Source: Dehalococcoidia bacterium
GTDB taxonomy: Bacteria; Chloroflexota; Dehalococcoidia; GIF9; AB-539-J10
Direction: 5' to 3'
Assembly: GCA_007129495.1 (NCBI GenBank)
Contig: SKVJ01000021.1
Location: 1 to 39,805 of the forward strand
DNA: 39,805 nt
Position 1 is the stretch's first letter. Every line of letters starts with the position of its first letter. The notes beneath the pieces are model-generated. The model was not told the origin of the DNA. It searched no databases and was given only the letters and a program-made list of their open reading frames with translations. Of the stretch, positions 35,977-39,805 are shown piece by piece. The position numbers and the translations under genes are program-made.

Positions 35977-36177
35977 TCACGGTTTCAGCCGGAGCAACAG
36001 TACTATGCTGATGATGGACAGGACTGTGCCTACCATACCGACAATTGAGTGTTGCTGCAGTGCCGCTTCTTCAGCGGCCTCGCCAGCGGACCTGAGCCAG
36101 AGACCCGACGCCACTGCGTACATCAGCAGCAGAGCCCCGAAGAAAGCGGTGGCGCGTGCTATTGTCTTGATATTCGT
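35977..36177 (-). CDS. Small two-helix membrane protein with apparent ACG start
   Basis: A minus-strand frame of 66 codons: TNIKTIARATAFFGALLLMY, then AVASGLWLRSAGEAAEEAAL, QQHSIVGMVGTVLSIISIVL and LLRLKP. Two hydrophobic helices flank a short acidic loop. A perfect AAGGAG stands eight bases before ACG-AAT-ATC-AAG, where an ATG would be expected, and no ATG, GTG or TTG occurs in frame upstream before the stop. The first ordinary start, ATG at 36123, would remove most of helix 1. It lies 98 bases upstream of the hydrolase gene. Function is unknown. The frame is real-looking; the start is either non-standard or a base change from ATG. Confidence 0.6.
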   Translation of the reverse strand, partial: TNIKTIARATAFFGALLLMYAVASGLWLRSAGEAAEEAALQQHSIVGMVGTVLSIISIVLLLRLKP

Positions 36178-36378
36178 TTTGGGTGCTCCTTCTGTCGAGG
36201 CCTCGCCCAGGAGGTCCGATGTCCTTTGTTATTGACAGAGTGTTGTCCCTCCATATCGAACCCAGTGGAGAGATGCTACTGACCATTGTACACGTCACAG
36301 GTTGTATTTTTCTTCAGTTCGGAAAGAAATCTGGCTTAATTCGCAGGTTTACCTATGTAAAACTGTGCCTGCGGTTGG

Positions 36379-36408
36379 TTGACAGATACTGAATCGAGAG
36401 GCTAAAAT
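36379..36408 (+). promoter_or_regulatory. Strong sigma-70-like promoter
   Basis: TTGACA (36379-36384), an 18-base spacer and TAAAAT (36403-36408). It has a perfect -35 and a five-of-six -10. Transcription would start near 36415, more than 200 bases ahead of the thioesterase and just before the hairpin. Confidence 0.6.
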
Positions 36409-36448
36409 TAAATAAGCCATAACCTGAAGTCCCTCCTCTCGCTTACCT

Positions 36449-36496
36449 CGCCGTCGCTAAGGGAAGTACCACTCGGAGCGGCGGCGAAATTATTTT
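36449..36496 (+). terminator. 10-bp GC hairpin followed by an A/T tract
   Basis: CGCCGTCGCT (36449-36458) pairs with AGCGGCGGCG (36477-36486) through ten pairs including one wobble, with an 18-base loop, then AAATTATTTT. It sits about 35-80 bases after the predicted start of transcription and could end a short RNA or act as an attenuator. The AAA before the T-run makes it imperfect. Confidence 0.45.
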
Positions 36497-36619
36497 GGGG
36501 GACCGGCTCGGGTCATACTTCCGGGGTTACACTTGCGGATCGTGTCAGCCATTGTTTGCGGTGTATAGTGCGGGAAGCCCCGGTTGATTCCGTCGGCCTC
36601 GTTAAGCGTATACTAAGGT

Positions 36620-37081
36620 ATGAACATCTCTTCTGAGACGATTGCGCGATGGCAGGAAGCCTTCAAGGGTACCATGATGGAACTGGTCGGTTACAGCATT
36701 GTCTCCGCCAGCAAGCAGTTGGTGATCGCCGAGATACCTTTCCGCCCGGAACTGCGGCAGGTGACAGGTCTGTTCCATGCGGGCGCATTGCTTACGCTGG
36801 CCGATACCACCGCTACGGCCCTTGCCAACTTACATACCCAGTCTTCTCCCGAGAGGTTCGATCCTGACCGCTTCCCTTTGACCGTGCAACTCAACGTGAA
36901 TTTCATCCGTAACTCGGAGACCAGTAAGCTTGTAGCGGAGTCCGCGCCGGTGCACATAGGGCGGCGTACTCTTGTAGTGCGGACAGATGTGCGTGACGCA
37001 AGTGGACGACTCCTTGCCACGGTCACTAATACGCTGGTACCTGCCGGTGAGGGAAGCACGCCCGCTGCGTCGAAGCTGTAG
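36620..37081 (+). CDS. Hotdog-fold thioesterase (PaaI/4HBT type)
   Basis: 153 residues. The hotdog helix carries GLFHAGALLTLADTTATALA with the catalytic-type HAG...D arrangement; LQLNVNFI-like VQLNVNFIRNSETSKLVAES and GRRTLVVRTDVRDASGRLLATVTNTLVP form the sheet. Members hydrolyse acyl- or aryl-CoA thioesters. The ATG at 36620 has TATACT ending six bases upstream and only AAGGT immediately before it, consistent with a leaderless or very short leader. It is followed at 46 bases by the RibD-C gene. Confidence 0.9.
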   Translation: MNISSETIARWQEAFKGTMMELVGYSIVSASKQLVIAEIPFRPELRQVTGLFHAGALLTLADTTATALANLHTQSSPERFDPDRFPLTVQLNVNFIRNSETSKLVAESAPVHIGRRTLVVRTDVRDASGRLLATVTNTLVPAGEGSTPAASKL

Positions 37082-37127
37082 TCATTCCTGAAAGTATCGG
37101 GTCGCAGCCTGTTATCGGAATTCTGTA

Positions 37128-37805
37128 GTGAGACCACACCTGGTTCTGCACAATGCGGTGAGTGCTGACTCTCGGCTTCTGCCGTATGACATGGTCGACA
37201 TGTCCATCTACTACGGCCTGGTGGCTGAGTTTCGGGAACAGGCCACCCTTGCCGGCAGCGAAACGCTCCTCGCAGCCGGGACAATCGAGTCCGTGCAGGA
37301 GGACGCGGGAGACTCCGTGGTTCCACCTGCACAGTTCGAAGACCCTCGGCCGCTTCTGGTTGTGCCGGACAGTCGAGGGCGGATTCGAACCTGGTGCTGG
37401 CTCCTGTCTCAGCCGTACTGGAGAGCGGGTGTTGCCCTCTGTTCGGAATCTACACCAGCGGACCATCTTGCGTATCTGGATAGAGTCGGAGTCGATCGGA
37501 TTGTCTCAGGGTGCGACCATGTCGATCTCGTCGCGGCGCTAGCGATTCTTCGTGAACAGCATTGTGTTGAGCGGATTCGAGTCGACAGCGGGGGTACTCT
37601 CAACGGCCTGTTGTTACGGCTGGGACTTGTCGACGAGGTCAGTTTGCTCGTGACTCCCGTACTGATGGGAGACGATCTCTCTCATGCCTTTTACATTGCA
37701 CCCGGCACTTATCACGGACAGCGCACGCAACTCAGGCTGTTGTCCCAACAGCGGCTTGACGGTGATCACGTTTGGCTGCGGTATGAGATCTCTCCCTGTC
37801 TTTAG
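37128..37805 (+). CDS. RibD C-terminal-domain reductase
   Basis: 225 residues with a dihydrofolate-reductase-like fold as in the C-terminal half of RibD. It begins RPHLVLHNAVSADSR, then GSETLLAAG, LAILREQHCVERIRVDSGGTLNGLLLRLGLVDEVSLLVTPVL (given here as the region around residues 145-190) and ends in WLRYEIS. In riboflavin synthesis this domain reduces the ribosyl side chain with NADPH, but stand-alone homologues are diverse and no other rib gene is present. The GTG start has only a weak CGGA upstream. Confidence 0.85.
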   Translation: MRPHLVLHNAVSADSRLLPYDMVDMSIYYGLVAEFREQATLAGSETLLAAGTIESVQEDAGDSVVPPAQFEDPRPLLVVPDSRGRIRTWCWLLSQPYWRAGVALCSESTPADHLAYLDRVGVDRIVSGCDHVDLVAALAILREQHCVERIRVDSGGTLNGLLLRLGLVDEVSLLVTPVLMGDDLSHAFYIAPGTYHGQRTQLRLLSQQRLDGDHVWLRYEISPCL

Positions 37806-38122
37806 GACCGCGCGGCATAGCGAGCTTGTGGTTCGGATCGTATACTGCATAGCATCGCGCCGGAGGTCCACGTCTCTTTCCTCGATGAACCGAGCCAGTT
37901 TGTCTGTCAGTGTGGGTGTTGCTGCCATGCTCTTCTCGTGCCTCCTCACCGGTCCCGGTCCGATGCGCTGCCGCAGCTTACCAGCGACTGGCCCAGCGGT
38001 CAAAGCTCAAGCGCTATGACGGAACCGGTCATGATTGATCTCACCTGTTCCGCAATGCTTGTTCGGGTATGACGCCTCGGCTATGCGAGGTTCCGTGATT
38101 GGGGTCGGCGATGGTATGATGC
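37806..38122. other. Intergenic region before the MetF-like gene
   Basis: 317 bases. A minus-strand frame (37806-37928 part) looks partly protein-like but runs on antisense into the RibD-C gene and is not accepted. TATGAT at 38114-38119 directly precedes the GTG of the next gene and could be a -10. No terminator is evident. Confidence 0.4.
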
Positions 38123-38998
38123 GTGGCAACACGGGTATTCCACAACGGTGATGCCACCAACCCGGGATTAGTCCGTATGGCCGGAGGAGGGTACCTGCAG
38201 AGCCTGTTTGAGTCGCCATACATCATCGAACTGCCGACTCCAAAGCAGAGCGGCGACGATTTTGAGGCGCGACTGGAGGTGTTTGCCGCGCGCTATCGCC
38301 GAATTCTCGATGAAGGGGCCGCCGTCTCAATTCCAGATAATCCCATGGGAAACGTCTACTTCACTGCCCTTGAGGTGATGGACTTCCTTGACCTGCCGGT
38401 TGATCCTGACCGTACTCTGCTGCACTTGAACAGCTTTCACCTGAAGGCTGACCTGGAGTCGTTCCTTGGTGGGGCTGCCGACAGGGGAGTCAAGAATCTG
38501 CTGGTGGTGAGTGGACACGGAGGACCGCGACTTCCTCGTCTGGAGCCTTCAGACGTCGGAATCGAGGCTAAGACAGTGACATCGAACGTGTTGCTGCGCT
38601 ACATCGAAAGAGAGTATCCGGATACGTTCACTTGTGGAGTCGGGTTCAATCAATTCGAACCTGCGGAGCACGAACGGCAACGGCTTGAGCGTAAGATCGA
38701 CGCAGGTGCTGAATTCGTGATCACACAGCCGGTCATCGGCGAGGATCCGGTCATCATGTCTCTGGCCGAAATCCGGATTCCGGTGTTCATTGGCGCATGG
38801 ATGTCAAAACGCATAGAGTTGTTGATGGAGTGTGTCGGCGTTGAGCCAACGGCAGACATGGAGTACGACCCTGTGGAGAACCTCAAGCTGTTGCACCGTA
38901 CCTATCCGGACTTCGGACTCTATCTGGCGCTGTTGAGTTTCAAACGTGAATGGTCCGACTTGTTGACGCGGAATCTGCCGGACCGCACGGGCTCGTAG
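38123..38998 (+). CDS. Methylenetetrahydrofolate reductase-like protein
   Basis: 291 residues. The sequence has the look of a MetF TIM barrel: FESPYIIELPTPKQSGDDFE at the N-terminus, VSIPDNPMGNVYFTALEVM, KNLLVVSGHGGPRLPR, TFTCGVGFNQFEPAEHERQR, then ERKIDAGAEFVITQPVIGED and IRIPVFIGAWMSK. In methyl-folate metabolism MetF reduces methylene-THF with flavin; this short form lacks an obvious partner such as MetV nearby. The start is a GTG without a ribosome binding site but with TATGAT two bases upstream, suggesting a leaderless mRNA. Homology is distant, so the exact reaction is uncertain. Confidence 0.75.
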   Translation: MATRVFHNGDATNPGLVRMAGGGYLQSLFESPYIIELPTPKQSGDDFEARLEVFAARYRRILDEGAAVSIPDNPMGNVYFTALEVMDFLDLPVDPDRTLLHLNSFHLKADLESFLGGAADRGVKNLLVVSGHGGPRLPRLEPSDVGIEAKTVTSNVLLRYIEREYPDTFTCGVGFNQFEPAEHERQRLERKIDAGAEFVITQPVIGEDPVIMSLAEIRIPVFIGAWMSKRIELLMECVGVEPTADMEYDPVENLKLLHRTYPDFGLYLALLSFKREWSDLLTRNLPDRTGS

Positions 38999-39123
38999 CA
39001 GTCAAGCACACGATTGTTGGATCTGGCCTGCACCACAGACATGTAGCGGAGGCTGGCTACCTGATGAGGTGGCCTCAGCATCTGACGGGCGGAGTATGTG
39101 GGTCAGGACTAGTTGGCGCTGAC

Positions 39124-39141
39124 ATTGCGCGAATTGCGCGA
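39124..39141. repeat. Perfect 9-base tandem repeat
   Basis: ATTGCGCGA occurs twice without spacing, in the 273-base gap between the convergent MetF-like and response-regulator genes. Probably a minor replication-slippage product. Confidence 0.7.
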
Positions 39142-39271
39142 CTCTGCCCTCTGAGTTCGGGCTGCGTTCACGTTTCCTCCTGATGGAAGGAGAGTCAGAC
39201 ATCTGCTTCGGGCGCTATCGCGTAGGGCTCGCCGTGGTTGATTCCGGGATGGCGCAGTGCGGCATTCATTT

Positions 39272-39805
39272 CTACCGTTCGTCCAGATCCCTGAACCGGT
39301 AGCCAATGCCGCGCTCACCAATTATGTATCTCGGATGCTTGGGGTCCTCCTCCAACTTCCGCCGCAGGTAGGTGATGTAGAGCCAAAGGTAGTGGTCCTC
39401 GTCACGGTATTCGTAGCCCCACACTCGTCGCAGAAGCGTCTCGTGTGTGAGTACTTGTCCCGCATTACTTACGAGGTGGTAGAGTAGCCTGAATTCCGTT
39501 GGACGCAAGTGCACCTCGGTCCCCCGCACGATGACCTTGCGCCGGTTGAAGTCGATTGTAAGATCGTCATCTACCCGTATCTCCGTCTTAGGCACCGGAC
39601 TCGGCATCTCCGCGCGCCTCAAGACGGCTTTTACTCTTGATACGAGTTCTTTCGGGCTGAACGGCTTGGTCACGTAATCGTCGGCTCCCAGATCCAGTCC
39701 CCTCACCTTATCTCCTTCATCGCCACGCACCGTCAGCATTAGGACGGGAGTATTTGACACTTCACGAATTTGCCTGAGCACCTCGAATCCGTCCATGTCC
39801 GGCAT
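39272..39805 (-). CDS. OmpR/PhoB-family response regulator (N-terminus beyond window)
   Basis: 177 residues visible, cut by the right edge. The receiver enters at [10 protein letters not shown], just after the phosphorylated Asp, and keeps [20 protein letters not shown] and the [13 protein letters not shown] lysine. The winged-helix DNA-binding domain has [34 protein letters not shown] and ERGIGYRF. The apparent ATG at the edge is internal. It is related to, but clearly different from, the regulator at 23.5 kb. No kinase gene follows it within the window. Confidence 0.93.
   Translation of the reverse strand: MPDMDGFEVLRQIREVSNTPVLMLTVRGDEGDKVRGLDLGADDYVTKPFSPKELVSRVKAVLRRAEMPSPVPKTEIRVDDDLTIDFNRRKVIVRGTEVHLRPTEFRLLYHLVSNAGQVLTHETLLRRVWGYEYRDEDHYLWLYITYLRRKLEEDPKHPRYIIGERGIGYRFRDLDER

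Larger units (their letters stand above)
36178..36619. other. Divergent intergenic region, AT-rich, with promoter and hairpin
   Basis: 442 bases between the small membrane protein (minus) and the thioesterase (plus). The part from 36300 to 36420 is notably AT-rich. It contains the promoter at 36379-36408, the hairpin at 36449-36496, and a second possible -10 directly before the thioesterase start. No protein-coding frame is credible. Confidence 0.55.

Noticed and set aside
35882-36235. 117-codon plus-strand frame
   Set aside because: It is antisense to the small two-helix membrane gene, which has better hydropathy and a proper ribosome binding site.
37614-38003. 129-codon minus-strand frame
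   Set aside because: Its N-terminal part (from an ATG at 37928) reads like protein, but about 190 bases of it are antisense to the RibD-C gene and its ribosome binding site is poorly spaced. A truncated gene remnant remains possible.
1-39805. CRISPR arrays, insertion sequences, phage or defence systems
   Set aside because: No regularly spaced repeats, transposase, integrase, restriction or toxin-antitoxin pair was recognised on either strand.

Overview
The window is about 40 kb of a free-living bacterial chromosome with mid-to-high GC and densely packed genes on both strands. I see no rRNA, tRNA, CRISPR array, transposase or phage gene. Gene content (split LigD end-joining genes, a DUF5752 protein beside glycogen enzymes, a class I-type hybrid cluster protein, META-domain lipoproteins, a QueG-like Fe-S protein and a MELPD-type Fpg) would suit a Chloroflexota or Dehalococcoidia-like organism. 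That placement is inference from family flavour only and no marker gene settles it.

Layout. 1-3.5 kb: a multi-PAS sensor running off the left edge, divergent from the hybrid cluster protein Hcp. 3.9-7.8 kb: an exported hypothetical protein, an ICMT-type membrane methyltransferase, a DMT exporter, an Ada-type alkylation repair protein and a small membrane protein. 8-11.6 kb (minus strand): a QueG-like Fe-S protein, a SAM methyltransferase and SerA. 11.8-14.6 kb (minus): a lipoprotein island of three META-domain paralogues, a small Cys-pair protein and one further lipoprotein. 14.75-17.25 kb (minus): an overlapping operon in which the 3'-phosphoesterase, ligase and polymerase domains of LigD are three separate genes. 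17.4-20.6 kb (plus): a D-2-hydroxyacid dehydrogenase, an NYN-type nuclease, Fpg and a DUF72 protein. 20.7-24.2 kb (minus): a phosphofructokinase with pyrophosphate-type residues and a histidine kinase/response regulator pair. After a 1 kb gene-free, hairpin-rich gap come a flavodoxin (plus), then on the minus strand DUF5752, GlgX, a GT4 glycosyltransferase, an MBL-fold hydrolase, IlvD, an M50 protease, an MFS transporter, an alpha/beta hydrolase without its nucleophile, and an unlisted two-helix membrane protein. The right end holds a hotdog thioesterase, a RibD-C reductase and a MetF-like protein (plus), then an OmpR-type regulator cut by the right edge.

Functional themes are DNA repair (Ada, split LigD, Fpg, possibly NYN and DUF72), storage-polysaccharide and glycolytic metabolism (GT4, GlgX, PFK), amino-acid biosynthesis (SerA, IlvD) and signalling (multi-PAS protein, HK/RR, partial RR). 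The observations most worth checking are the split end-joining operon, the small gene with an ACG codon where its start should be, the hydrolase with Ala in place of the catalytic Ser, the META lipoprotein island, and a promoter-plus-hairpin unit at 36.4 kb. I did not find one clear, wholly new multi-gene system.
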